From the NCBI RefSeq assembly GCF_025854335.1, contig NZ_CP107716.1:675001-739000 (forward strand): a stretch of 64,000 bases of DNA. The letters run 5' to 3'. The translations under genes and the position numbers were made by a program. The DNA comes from Pelagibacterium flavum. Its GTDB lineage: Bacteria; Pseudomonadota; Alphaproteobacteria; Rhizobiales; Devosiaceae. Positions 56,520 through 64,000 of the stretch are shown here, piece after piece. A model generated the notes under the pieces. The model saw only the letters and a program-made list of their open reading frames with translations. It was not told the DNA's origin and ran no database searches. Every line of letters starts with the position of its first letter. The stretch's first letter is position 1.

Positions 56520-57409
56520 ATGGCCCCCTGCAGGCGGCGCTGGCGGTCTTTTTTCGAGATGTAATCGGTAAGGCGCGCCATGGGAATTGTCGCGACGAGG
56601 AACAGCAGCGCGGCGGCGATCAGCGACGAATAGTTGAAGGTCTGGGCCGTGTAGATCTGGGCCTCCCGGACGGCATCGCGCACGCCGATGACCGAGAGCA
56701 GTGCCACGTCCTTTTGCAGCGCGACAGCGAGGTTCAAAAGCACGGGCATGACGTTGCGGACGGCTTGGGGCAGGATGGCGTAGCGCATGGTCTGCCACTG
56801 GGAAAGGCCGAGCGCGGTGGCGGCGGCGCGCTGGCCGTCATGGACCGCTTCTATGCCCGAGCGGTAGATTTCGGCCGAATAGGCGGCGTAGGAGATGACC
56901 ATTGCGGTTGCGCCCCAGAACAGGGCGGAATTGGGCAGACCGGGCAGGTTGAGGGCCGGAATGCCGAAGCCGAAAATCAGGACGAGCAGCAGGACCGGCA
57001 GGCCACGGAACAGATCGATATAGACGACGGTGAACACCCTCAGGGGCGCGAACCACGGACCGGTCAGCGAGCGGAACAGGGCCAGCACCAGACCCCACGC
57101 CATGATGGCGAAGAGGCATATTGCCCAGACCTGAAGGTTGAGCCAGAAGCCGCGCAGCACCTGCGGGAAAGACGCCGCCATGGCATTGAGATCGAAAAAT
57201 TGCCGGGCGATGCGCGGCCATTGTTCGGCAGAGGTCACTGTATAGGCAACAGTGCCGAACACGACGGCAATCATGGCAATCGAGATGAGGCCGGGCAGAT
57301 AGCGATCGCGGGCGCTCAGTTTCTTTTTCTTCGGCGGGCGCGGACGGCGCGGCTCCGTTTCGGGAGCCGTGCCAGTCGGGGTGCCTTGCGGCGGTAGTCC
57401 AGAGGTCAT
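56516..57409 (-). CDS. Amino-acid-type ABC transporter permease
   Basis: This HisMQ-type permease has about five helices and the coupling loop AAATALGLSQWQTMRYAILP. The first 40 residues are a basic, proline-rich cytosolic tail (RRPRPPKKKKLSARDR). The start at 57409 overlaps the binding-protein stop (ATGA). As only one permease is present, it likely works as a homodimer. Confidence 0.88.
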   Translation of the reverse strand: MTSGLPPQGTPTGTAPETEPRRPRPPKKKKLSARDRYLPGLISIAMIAVVFGTVAYTVTSAEQWPRIARQFFDLNAMAASFPQVLRGFWLNLQVWAICLFAIMAWGLVLALFRSLTGPWFAPLRVFTVVYIDLFRGLPVLLLVLIFGFGIPALNLPGLPNSALFWGATAMVISYAAYSAEIYRSGIEAVHDGQRAAATALGLSQWQTMRYAILPQAVRNVMPVLLNLAVALQKDVALLSVIGVRDAVREAQIYTAQTFNYSSLIAAALLFLVATIPMARLTDYISKKDRQRRLQGAM

Positions 57410-58242
57410 TCGGTAATGACCGCCAGCTCGGGATCGGCGATCAGATATTCGGCGACAAGCGCGTCGATGACGCCTTCGGATTTCAGTTCCGCAATCGCCT
57501 CGTTGACCCATTCGACAAGGTCATTGCCCTGCTCAAAGATCAGGCCGTGGCCGTAGTCGTTTTCGTCAGGCGGGAGGATGGCGGCGATGGTGGCGTCCGG
57601 CACCTGGACGGCGGTGAGATAGAGCGCCGTGGGCAATTCGGTGGCTACAGCATCGATCTGGTTACCCTGGAGGGCCTGGAACAGGCCGACCTGGTCGTTA
57701 TACACCGCTGGTTCGGTGACACCGATGATCTGTTCGACGTAATCGAGATCGGTGGTGCCGATCATCACGCCCCAGCGCACCTCACGCAGATCTGCAAAGC
57801 TGGTCGCCTGTTCGACCGCCGAGCCTGGCATGGCGACCACAGCCTTTTGCGGTTGGTAATAGACGTCCGAGAAGGTGGCGATCTGGCTGCGGTCTTCGGT
57901 GACAGAGATTTGCTGGATGCCGAAATCGTAATCCTTGGCGCCCGGCGCAATCGCCTGATCGAAGGTCTCGCGCACCCAGACCACATCATCGGCCGCAAAA
58001 CCCATCTTCTCGGCCAAGGCATAAACGAAAGCGCTTTCAAAGCCTTCACCGTTGGAGGGGTCGTTGTCCATCATCCAGGGCGGAAAGACCGGGTCGGAGG
58101 TTGCGATAGTCAGCTGACCCGGGGTGAACAGGCGCGGATCGTCAGGCGTGTTTTCCTGAGCGAAGGTTGTTCCGGCCGCGAGCGCGGCGGCGAGCGATGC
58201 CGCAACCGCCAGGTTGCGCCACGATGAAATTTGTACCGACAT
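57406..58242 (-). CDS. Amino-acid-type substrate-binding protein (SBP family 3)
   Basis: The signal peptide ends near GTTFA. The mature protein has the family 3 layout with FTPGQLTIATSDPVFPPWMM, GFESAFVYALAEKMG and the hinge region AVEQATSFADLREVRWGVMIG. The start MSVQISSW at 58242 is preferred since the frame before it has no signal. The ligand is a polar amino acid or related compound by family only. Confidence 0.87.
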   Translation of the reverse strand: MSVQISSWRNLAVAASLAAALAAGTTFAQENTPDDPRLFTPGQLTIATSDPVFPPWMMDNDPSNGEGFESAFVYALAEKMGFAADDVVWVRETFDQAIAPGAKDYDFGIQQISVTEDRSQIATFSDVYYQPQKAVVAMPGSAVEQATSFADLREVRWGVMIGTTDLDYVEQIIGVTEPAVYNDQVGLFQALQGNQIDAVATELPTALYLTAVQVPDATIAAILPPDENDYGHGLIFEQGNDLVEWVNEAIAELKSEGVIDALVAEYLIADPELAVITE

Positions 58243-58506
58243 GATCGAAGACCTCCAGCGTCCAAGGGAGAAAAAATCCGAGAATTCGATATTATCGGGC
58301 GTGCGGGCGCACGCAAGAGGCGTCTCGATCTCGGCGGAAGACAAACGTAGTCCGGCGCGGGCTAATTTTTTGCTGCAAAACCGTTTTTTTGGCGTGCGGG
58401 GGTGGACGCGACGCATTGGCGCCGTAATCATTGTCGCTATTGATTATTATGCCTTCGCGGCCGGTTCGGGCCGGCTGCCAAACATTATAGATCGGGTCAT
58501 TTGGGG

Positions 58507-60375
58507 ATGATCGACTGGATTTATCCGCTGCTCCTGGTGGGCGCGGCCCTCATCGTCGTTTCGGTTTTTACCTCTCTCGTCGCCTTCCGCTTCGGGGCCC
58601 CCTTGCTACTGTTGTTTCTGGGCATTGGCCTCGGAGCGGGCAGCGACGGTCTGGGAATCGAATTTTCCGACGTCAACACAGCCTATTTCGTGGGCTCGCT
58701 GGCGCTTGCGGTCATTCTCTTCGACTCCGGCTTTGGCACATCGCTGAAATCGTTCCGGCAGGCGGCGGCGCCATCGATCGTTCTGGCGACAGTCGGGGTG
58801 CTTTTGACCACGGCGATCGTGGGCATGGCGGCGCGCCTGCTGTTCGGGTTCGGGTGGGCCGAGGGGTTGTTGATGGGAGCGATCGTTTCGTCCACGGACG
58901 CGGCGGCGGTGTTCTTCCTGTTGCGCGTGGGCGGTATCACCATTCGCGACAAGGTTCGTTCGACCCTCGAAGTGGAGTCGGGATCGAACGATCCGATGGC
59001 GATTTTTCTCACCATCATGTTCGTCGAACTTTTGGCGTCGGGCTCGGGGATCACGGGGTTCACTCACGACTTTGTCGTGGGGTTCGGACTGCAAATGGGG
59101 CTCGGTGTGGCGTTGGGCATTGCCGGCGGTGCGATCATCGTCTTCATTATCAACCGGGTCGAACTCGAGGGGGCGCTCTACCCCATAATCGTTCTGGGGA
59201 TGGCGGTTCTGCTGTTTGCCTTTACCGGTATTCTGGGAGGATCGGGCGCGCTGGCCGCGTATGTGGCTGGGCTCGTCGCAGGCAATCGCCGGGTCCGTGC
59301 ACGTGCGACGCTGGTGCGCTTCCAGGATGGGATGACCTGGCTGGCCCAGATCGTCATGTTCCTCATTCTCGGGCTTTTGGCCAATCCGTCCCAATTTGGC
59401 GATGTGGCGCTGCCGGCGGTAGCGCTGGCGCTGTTCCTGATGTTTGTCGCCCGTCCCGTGGCGGTGTGGTTGTGTCTACTGGCCTTTCAGTATCAGCGCG
59501 ACGAGATTGCCTTTATTTCCTGGGTGGGTCTTCGTGGCGCGGTTTCGATTCTGCTTGCCATTCTGCCGCTGATCGCCCTGCTCGAAAACGGGGCGGTGCT
59601 GTTCAATACCGCATTCATCATCGTGCTGACGTCGCTGCTCGTTCAAGGTTGGACCATCCGGCCCATGGCCCAATGGCTGGGGCTGATCGTGCCGCCGCGC
59701 ATCGGGCCGGTCGAGCGCGTGGGGCTTGAGCTGCCGGGAAGCGCGCATCATGAGCTGATCGTTTATCACGTGGTCGAGGGCAGCCCGGTTGCAGAGGGCG
59801 AAAGGCTGCCGCGCTGGGCGCGTCCCTCGCTGATCGTGCGGGACGGACAGTCTATGCGCTTCCAATATGCGGGACGCATCAAGGCCGGCGACTACGTCTA
59901 TATGTTCATCGCGCCGCGCTATACCCGCCTGCTCGACCGGCTGTTTGCCAGCCCCACCAAGGTGGAGGCGGACGACAAGGACTTTTTTGGCGAGTTCAAG
60001 ATCAATCCCGAGCGCCCGCTTGGCGCGCTCAAGGATGCTTATGACGCCCCGATCGGCCCCAATGTATCGCTGGAAAAGACCATCGGCGACTATATGCGCG
60101 AGCGGCTGGGCGGGACCGCGGAAATCGGCGACCGGGTGGCCATAGGCGCCCTGGAACTGATCGTGCGCGAGGTGGATATCGAGGGGGAGGTGTCCGAGGC
60201 TGGTCTGGCTATCGACCAGGATGCCCAGAAGGCCCGTGTGCCGGTGTTCATGAGCGGGAGAGAGCTCAAGGCATTCCTGCGTGCCAAGCTCAAGGAGCAG
60301 CGAAGCAAAAAGGCCGACCGGAAGGCCGAGTTACAGCAGGTGGTCGAGCCGGGCGCCGATTCTTCTCAGGACTGA
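58507..60375 (+). CDS. nhaP2: K+/H+ antiporter, NhaP2/CvrA type
   Basis: The first 390 residues form a CPA1 antiporter of about 12 helices, with the core motifs STDAAAVFFLL and ESGSNDPMAIFL (catalytic Asp pair). The C-terminal 220 residues are cytosolic, with a TrkA_C-like domain (ELPGSAHHELIVYHVVEGSP) and a CorC/HlyC-like end. Such proteins expel K+ in exchange for protons. The ATG at 58507 is preferred to a TTG at 58501. Its end overlaps the convergent flavin reductase by 10 bases. Confidence 0.9.
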   Translation: MIDWIYPLLLVGAALIVVSVFTSLVAFRFGAPLLLLFLGIGLGAGSDGLGIEFSDVNTAYFVGSLALAVILFDSGFGTSLKSFRQAAAPSIVLATVGVLLTTAIVGMAARLLFGFGWAEGLLMGAIVSSTDAAAVFFLLRVGGITIRDKVRSTLEVESGSNDPMAIFLTIMFVELLASGSGITGFTHDFVVGFGLQMGLGVALGIAGGAIIVFIINRVELEGALYPIIVLGMAVLLFAFTGILGGSGALAAYVAGLVAGNRRVRARATLVRFQDGMTWLAQIVMFLILGLLANPSQFGDVALPAVALALFLMFVARPVAVWLCLLAFQYQRDEIAFISWVGLRGAVSILLAILPLIALLENGAVLFNTAFIIVLTSLLVQGWTIRPMAQWLGLIVPPRIGPVERVGLELPGSAHHELIVYHVVEGSPVAEGERLPRWARPSLIVRDGQSMRFQYAGRIKAGDYVYMFIAPRYTRLLDRLFASPTKVEADDKDFFGEFKINPERPLGALKDAYDAPIGPNVSLEKTIGDYMRERLGGTAEIGDRVAIGALELIVREVDIEGEVSEAGLAIDQDAQKARVPVFMSGRELKAFLRAKLKEQRSKKADRKAELQQVVEPGADSSQD

Positions 60376-60926
60376 TCAAGGGCTTTGTAGCTGCGCCGAT
60401 GCCAGATAAGCGGAGCGCGGTCGGGAAAGGACCGAGTATGCGTCACGATGCCGGCGTAAAGGGTGTGGGTATCCATGACTATGGACCCGGCGAGGACGCA
60501 ATCGAGGCTGGTGGCTGCGCCGGAAAGCAGGGGCTGACCCGAGGGCCAGTGCTCCCAATGGGCATTCGCAAACCGATCCTGCGGTCCCCATCCGGCAAAA
60601 GCGTCGGCGACGGTCTCCTGACCTTGTGCCAGCACCGAAAGGGAGAACCGTCCTGCTGCCTCTATCGTCTGGGCCAGTTCGGTGTCGCGGGTGATCGAAA
60701 CCATTACGGCGGGCGGTTCGGCGCTCAATGAAAGCATGGCTGTCACTGTGCGCCCGTGCTGCTCATCACCGATACGGGCGGTGACGACCGTGACGGCGGC
60801 GGCCAGCGTGCTCATGGCGCCAGTGAACTGGGAGGCGGGCACCGCATCGGTTGCCGACGGATGATCCGCCAGTGCGAGGGCGAGAGCCGGACCGGCCGGC
60901 GGAGATTTGGTGTTCGGTCTGGTCAT
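60366..60926 (-). CDS. Flavin reductase family protein
   Basis: The 186-residue protein has the flavin-reductase split barrel: FTGAMSTLAAAVTVVTARIG near 34, VTAMLSLSAEPPAVMVSI near 61 and LLSGAATSLDCVLAGS near 132. It likely reduces FMN or FAD with NAD(P)H. The nearby ring-cleaving dioxygenase genes make an aromatic-compound role possible, but it is on the opposite strand. Confidence 0.85.
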   Translation of the reverse strand: MTRPNTKSPPAGPALALALADHPSATDAVPASQFTGAMSTLAAAVTVVTARIGDEQHGRTVTAMLSLSAEPPAVMVSITRDTELAQTIEAAGRFSLSVLAQGQETVADAFAGWGPQDRFANAHWEHWPSGQPLLSGAATSLDCVLAGSIVMDTHTLYAGIVTHTRSFPDRAPLIWHRRSYKALDQS

Positions 60927-61037
60927 TGCAGGGCAGTCTTGAGCGCCGGTCTGTGTGAAGAAACCGGCGGGGCTTGATCTTGCGGCCCGGTCTCTGTATT
61001 TTCCAAGTAAGGGCTTTCTAAATGTCGCTCAGGAGCC

Positions 61038-61730
61038 ATGTCAAGCAGCAAACCCGTGATTGAAAATTCTCCATCATTGCCCGAGACGGGAAACTGGTCT
61101 CCGCGCAATGCGGCTGAACGCGTGCTGTTCCATCTCAAGATGCACGGAGAAAAAACCGCGGCCGAGTTGGGCAAAGCGCTTGGAACTTCGGGGGAGGCTG
61201 CGCGCCAGCAATTGGTGCGGCTGTCCGAGGAGGGGCTTGTCGAAAGCTGGAGCCAGTCGCGCGGCGTAGGGCGACCGTCCCAATTCTGGCGCCTGACGGG
61301 TGCCGGGCAGGCGCGGTTTCCCGATACCCATGCGGCGCTGACCGTTGAGCTTTTGGGCATCGTAGGCGACACGTTCGGCCACGATGTGCTGTCGCGGATC
61401 ATTGATACGCGCGAGGAGCGAACCAAATCGGTCTATCATGCGGCCATGAGCGGGGCGGATACGCTGGGCGAGCGGGTTGCGCGACTGGCGGATCTGCGCT
61501 CGGCCGAGGGGTACATGGCCGATTGGGAAGCCGATGGCGAGGGTGGCTATGTCCTCTACGAAAATCACTGTCCGATCTGCGCCGCGGCGACGGCATGCCA
61601 GAATTTCTGCAGGGCCGAACTGGCGGTTTTCCGCGATGTCCTTGGGCCCGATGCCAGCGTCGAGCGCACTGACCATATCGTGATGGGCGCGCGGCGGTGC
61701 GCGTACCGGATTTCCGACATCAAGGCCTGA
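61038..61730 (+). CDS. SufR-like Fe-S transcriptional regulator
   Basis: An N-terminal winged helix-turn-helix (NAAERVLFHLKMHGEKTAAE, LGTSGEAARQQLVRLSEEGL) precedes a sensor domain with a cysteine cluster ENHCPICAAATACQNFCRAE and a last Cys in GARRCAYRI. SufR proteins hold a 4Fe-4S cluster with three such cysteines and repress Fe-S assembly genes. No suf genes are in the window, so targets here may be the downstream dioxygenase pair. Confidence 0.82.
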   Translation: MSSSKPVIENSPSLPETGNWSPRNAAERVLFHLKMHGEKTAAELGKALGTSGEAARQQLVRLSEEGLVESWSQSRGVGRPSQFWRLTGAGQARFPDTHAALTVELLGIVGDTFGHDVLSRIIDTREERTKSVYHAAMSGADTLGERVARLADLRSAEGYMADWEADGEGGYVLYENHCPICAAATACQNFCRAELAVFRDVLGPDASVERTDHIVMGARRCAYRISDIKA

Positions 61731-61858
61731 TGCGACCCGTTCGATCGTTCGGCAATATCGAATAATGAATGAACCATAGTCCGGATTATCCGGACCGATC
61801 ACCGGTCTATATTGGTCTCCAGCGGCCCAAAAGGGCTGAAATTTTTTGGAGACGCGAT

Positions 61859-62791
61859 ATGCTCGACCAGATCAGGGGCCTCCATCACGTGACGTCGATG
61901 TCGCGCGATGGAAATGAAAACAATCACTTCTTTACCGATACGCTCGGCCTGCGCCGGGTGAAAAAGACGGTCAATTTCGATGAGCCGTCGGTCTATCATC
62001 TCTATTATGGCGACGAGGTGGGAACTCCGGGGTCGGTGATGACCTATTTTCCGTTTCCTCACATCATCAGGGGGCGTCCGGGTACGGGGGAAGTGGGTGA
62101 AACCGCGTTTTCGGTTCCCGAGGGCAGCCTTTCGTTCTGGAAGGAACGGTTTGCCGAAAAGGGCGTCGGCGGGGTGATGGCCGAAGAGGCATTCGGGGAA
62201 AACCGGCTGCGCTTTACCGCCGTTGATGGCGACAGTTTCGCTCTGGTTGAATCCAGAGGCGATGAGCGTGCGCCATGGACCGGCGGCGCGGTGGCCGGTG
62301 ACGAGGCGATACGGGGGTTTGCCGGGGCAAAATTGCGCCTTGGCGACAGCGGGGCGACCGAAGAGCTGCTCAAATTCATGGGGTATGAACACGCCGACAC
62401 CTCCAAGGGCATCAAGCGTTTCGTAATCCCGGGCGGCAATGGGGCTGATGTTATCGATCTGCAGACTTTGCCCAACATGCCACGTGGCGACCTTGGGGCA
62501 GGTTCTGTTCATCACATCGCCTTTGCCGTGGACGATCGGGAAGCCCAGAAGGCTGTGCGCCAGGCGCTGCTCGATACGGGCTATCAGGTCACCCCGGTGA
62601 TCGATCGCGACTATTTCTTTGCGATCTACTTCCGCACCCCCGGTGGCGTCCTTTTTGAGATCGCAACCAATGAGCCCGGCTTCGACAAGGATGAGGACAC
62701 CGCCCATCTGGGCGAGGCGCTGAAGCTGCCCACCCAGCACGAACACCGGCGCGCATGGCTGGAAACTCATCTGCCCGAAATAGAGGACTGA
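61859..62791 (+). CDS. Ring-cleaving dioxygenase, MhqO-like glyoxalase fold
   Basis: Two glyoxalase/bleomycin-resistance modules lie in tandem: the first starts IRGLHHVTSMSRDGNENNHF (metal His in LHHVT), the second GAGSVHHIAFAVDD with a Glu in GGVLFEIATNEPGF. This is the plan of MhqO/YkcA-type extradiol dioxygenases linked to quinone and hydroquinone detoxification. The ATG at 61859 with GGAG upstream is chosen over 61769. It is followed after 3 bases by a hydrolase gene. Confidence 0.86.
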   Translation: MLDQIRGLHHVTSMSRDGNENNHFFTDTLGLRRVKKTVNFDEPSVYHLYYGDEVGTPGSVMTYFPFPHIIRGRPGTGEVGETAFSVPEGSLSFWKERFAEKGVGGVMAEEAFGENRLRFTAVDGDSFALVESRGDERAPWTGGAVAGDEAIRGFAGAKLRLGDSGATEELLKFMGYEHADTSKGIKRFVIPGGNGADVIDLQTLPNMPRGDLGAGSVHHIAFAVDDREAQKAVRQALLDTGYQVTPVIDRDYFFAIYFRTPGGVLFEIATNEPGFDKDEDTAHLGEALKLPTQHEHRRAWLETHLPEIED

Positions 62792-62794
62792 GCT

Positions 62795-63403
62795 ATGAGC
62801 GGAACCTATTTTATCAAGGAGCATGCGGGGCAGGGTCCGGCCGCTCCCACGCTCGTGCTGCTGCATGGTACGGGAGGCGACGAGAACCAGTTCTTCAATC
62901 TGGGGCGGCAATTGCTGCCCCGGGCCCGGCTGGTTGCCGTTCGTGGCGACGTGTCCGAGGGTGGAGCTCTGCGCTATTTCAGGCGGACGGGGGAGGGCGT
63001 TTACGATATGGACGACCTTGCTGTTCGGACCGAAAAAATGGCGGGCTTTCTAAGAGGACTGGACGCGGGTGGACCGCTGATCGGGTTGGGCTATTCCAAT
63101 GGCGCCAATATTCTGGCGTCGGTGATGATGGCCCATCCCGAGCTGGTCGATGCCGGCGTGCTCATGCATCCGCTGATCCCCTGGGAGCCTGAACCCGTGG
63201 GCGGGCTCACGGGACGCCGCGTACTCATTACCGCCGGACGGCGTGACCCGATCTGCCCGGCCGGCCGCACTCAGGCTCTGGCCGACTGGTTTGTCGAACA
63301 GGGCGCACAGGCGGAAATCGCCTGGCATGAGGGTGGTCACGAAATCGTGCAGGCCGAATTGGCGGCTATTGCCAATTTTCTTGGCGACTACAATCACGGT
63401 TAA
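62795..63403 (+). CDS. Carboxylesterase, MhqD-like hydrolase
   Basis: The 202-residue alpha/beta hydrolase has LLHGTGGDENQF (oxyanion), nucleophile Ser in LGYSNGANI, Asp in AGRRDPICP and His in HEGGHEI. It matches the phospholipase/carboxylesterase group to which MhqD belongs. It forms a two-gene unit with the dioxygenase, probably acting on the ring-cleavage product. Confidence 0.85.
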   Translation: MSGTYFIKEHAGQGPAAPTLVLLHGTGGDENQFFNLGRQLLPRARLVAVRGDVSEGGALRYFRRTGEGVYDMDDLAVRTEKMAGFLRGLDAGGPLIGLGYSNGANILASVMMAHPELVDAGVLMHPLIPWEPEPVGGLTGRRVLITAGRRDPICPAGRTQALADWFVEQGAQAEIAWHEGGHEIVQAELAAIANFLGDYNHG

Positions 63404-63484
63404 CAGGGCATAAACCACTGTACCGATAGGGTTTTACGGTGTCGGCGCATGAGTGCGCCGGCACGTTTGGGGGTAGAGCGAGCG

Positions 63485-64000
63485 ATGGTGAGATCGCTTT
63501 TTGGTCGGCTGGCTGGGCCGAGCTTGCGTACACGGGTGCTTTGGCTGGTGCTCGCGGCCTTGGTTCTTGTGGGGTTGGCAGGGTGGTTCGCCGTCAATCG
63601 CATCATCGAATCCCTGACCGTTCAGTTCGGCACGATGATCGCCGAACGTCAGGTTCAGTATGATCGTTATCGGGGCATGGCGGCGTTGGGGCGCGAGATT
63701 TCGCTTGCCGAGACCATGAGCCGTTCACCCGTTGTGCTGGATTGGCTCGCCAATGAGCAGGACGAAGAGCTCCGAGCTCGCGGGTTGGCCGAAATGGAGC
63801 ACTACCGAACCTCATTTACCGACCAGAGTGTCTTTCTGATCGTCAATGCATCGGGTAACTACTATTTCAACGACGCCCAGAACAGCTATGGCGACGACCC
63901 TTACAGCTACACGCTGCGGCCGAACTTGGAGCGCGATGCCTGGTATTACGCCACGCGAGAGCGACGCGAAGGCTGCCATCTCAACGTCAATGTTGACGAC
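63485..64000 (+). CDS. N-terminal part of a membrane sensor protein, cut by window end
   Basis: The frame starts MVRSLFGRLAGPSLRTRVLW, has one membrane helix (about residues 18-40), and continues as a periplasmic domain with DQSVFLIVNASGNYYFNDAQ and DPYSYTLRPNLERDAWYYA, which reads like a Cache sensor domain. The output part (for example GGDEF, kinase or methyl-accepting) lies beyond the window. The 172 codons seen are open to the end. Confidence 0.7.
   Translation, partial: MVRSLFGRLAGPSLRTRVLWLVLAALVLVGLAGWFAVNRIIESLTVQFGTMIAERQVQYDRYRGMAALGREISLAETMSRSPVVLDWLANEQDEELRARGLAEMEHYRTSFTDQSVFLIVNASGNYYFNDAQNSYGDDPYSYTLRPNLERDAWYYATRERREGCHLNVNVDD

Noticed and set aside
61799..62911. Long antisense frame opposite the dioxygenase gene
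   Set aside because: The plus-strand frame has two clear glyoxalase modules; the opposite frame has none.

Overview
The window looks like the chromosome of an alphaproteobacterium of the order Hyphomicrobiales. Devosia or Pelagibacterium-like is my guess, from the style of the tRNA-fMet and the rRNA end and from the high GC backbone; no database was searched. It opens with the 3' half of a 23S rRNA, a 5S rRNA and their terminator. Backbone genes follow up to about 19 kb: an IS-broken MFS transporter, two tandem alpha/beta hydrolases, a polyamine-type ABC importer (substrate protein, ATPase, two permeases) with an aminotransferase, bacterioferritin with its ferredoxin, a drug-exporter-like ABC operon under a TetR repressor, and an aldo/keto reductase.

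At 19017 a complete initiator tRNA gene carries two integrated elements in tandem. The 3' end of the tRNA is repeated at 39266 and at 48282. Each element has its own tyrosine integrase. Each also carries its own pair of 11-bp-period direct repeats near its two ends (TGTCCG doublets for element I, TGGAAGC doublets for element II), which look like integrase arm sites and confirm the borders.

Element I (about 19.1-39.3 kb) is a defence island. It holds a type I restriction-modification operon (hsdM, hsdS, an abortive-infection-like gene, hsdR), a serine recombinase, a very large SIR2 protein of the defence-associated sirtuin type, a possible M15-like peptidase, a membrane protein, an XRE repressor split by an IS3 element, and a reverse transcriptase whose catalytic box reads YADN instead of YADD. 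An excisionase-like gene, an unknown gene and the integrase close the element. A near-palindromic motif, TGMACCNGGGTTCA, occurs four times and lies at the joints between these modules.

Element II (about 39.3-48.3 kb) carries the remains of another probable defence locus: a ribbon-helix-helix regulator, the first 100 or so codons of a DUF499 ATPase, an IS21 element, and a RecD-like helicase without its N-terminus. The missing middle and the lack of target duplication suggest an IS21-linked deletion. Its integrase, a DUF6880 protein and a small repetitive protein follow.

After 48.3 kb the backbone resumes: a TctDE-type two-component system with a substrate-binding protein, diverging from a tctCBA tripartite tricarboxylate transporter; relics of a second tctA and of a bile-acid-symporter-like gene; an amino-acid-type ABC importer; a K+/H+ antiporter; a flavin reductase; a SufR-like Fe-S regulator; a ring-cleaving dioxygenase with its hydrolase; and the start of a membrane sensor protein cut by the window end.
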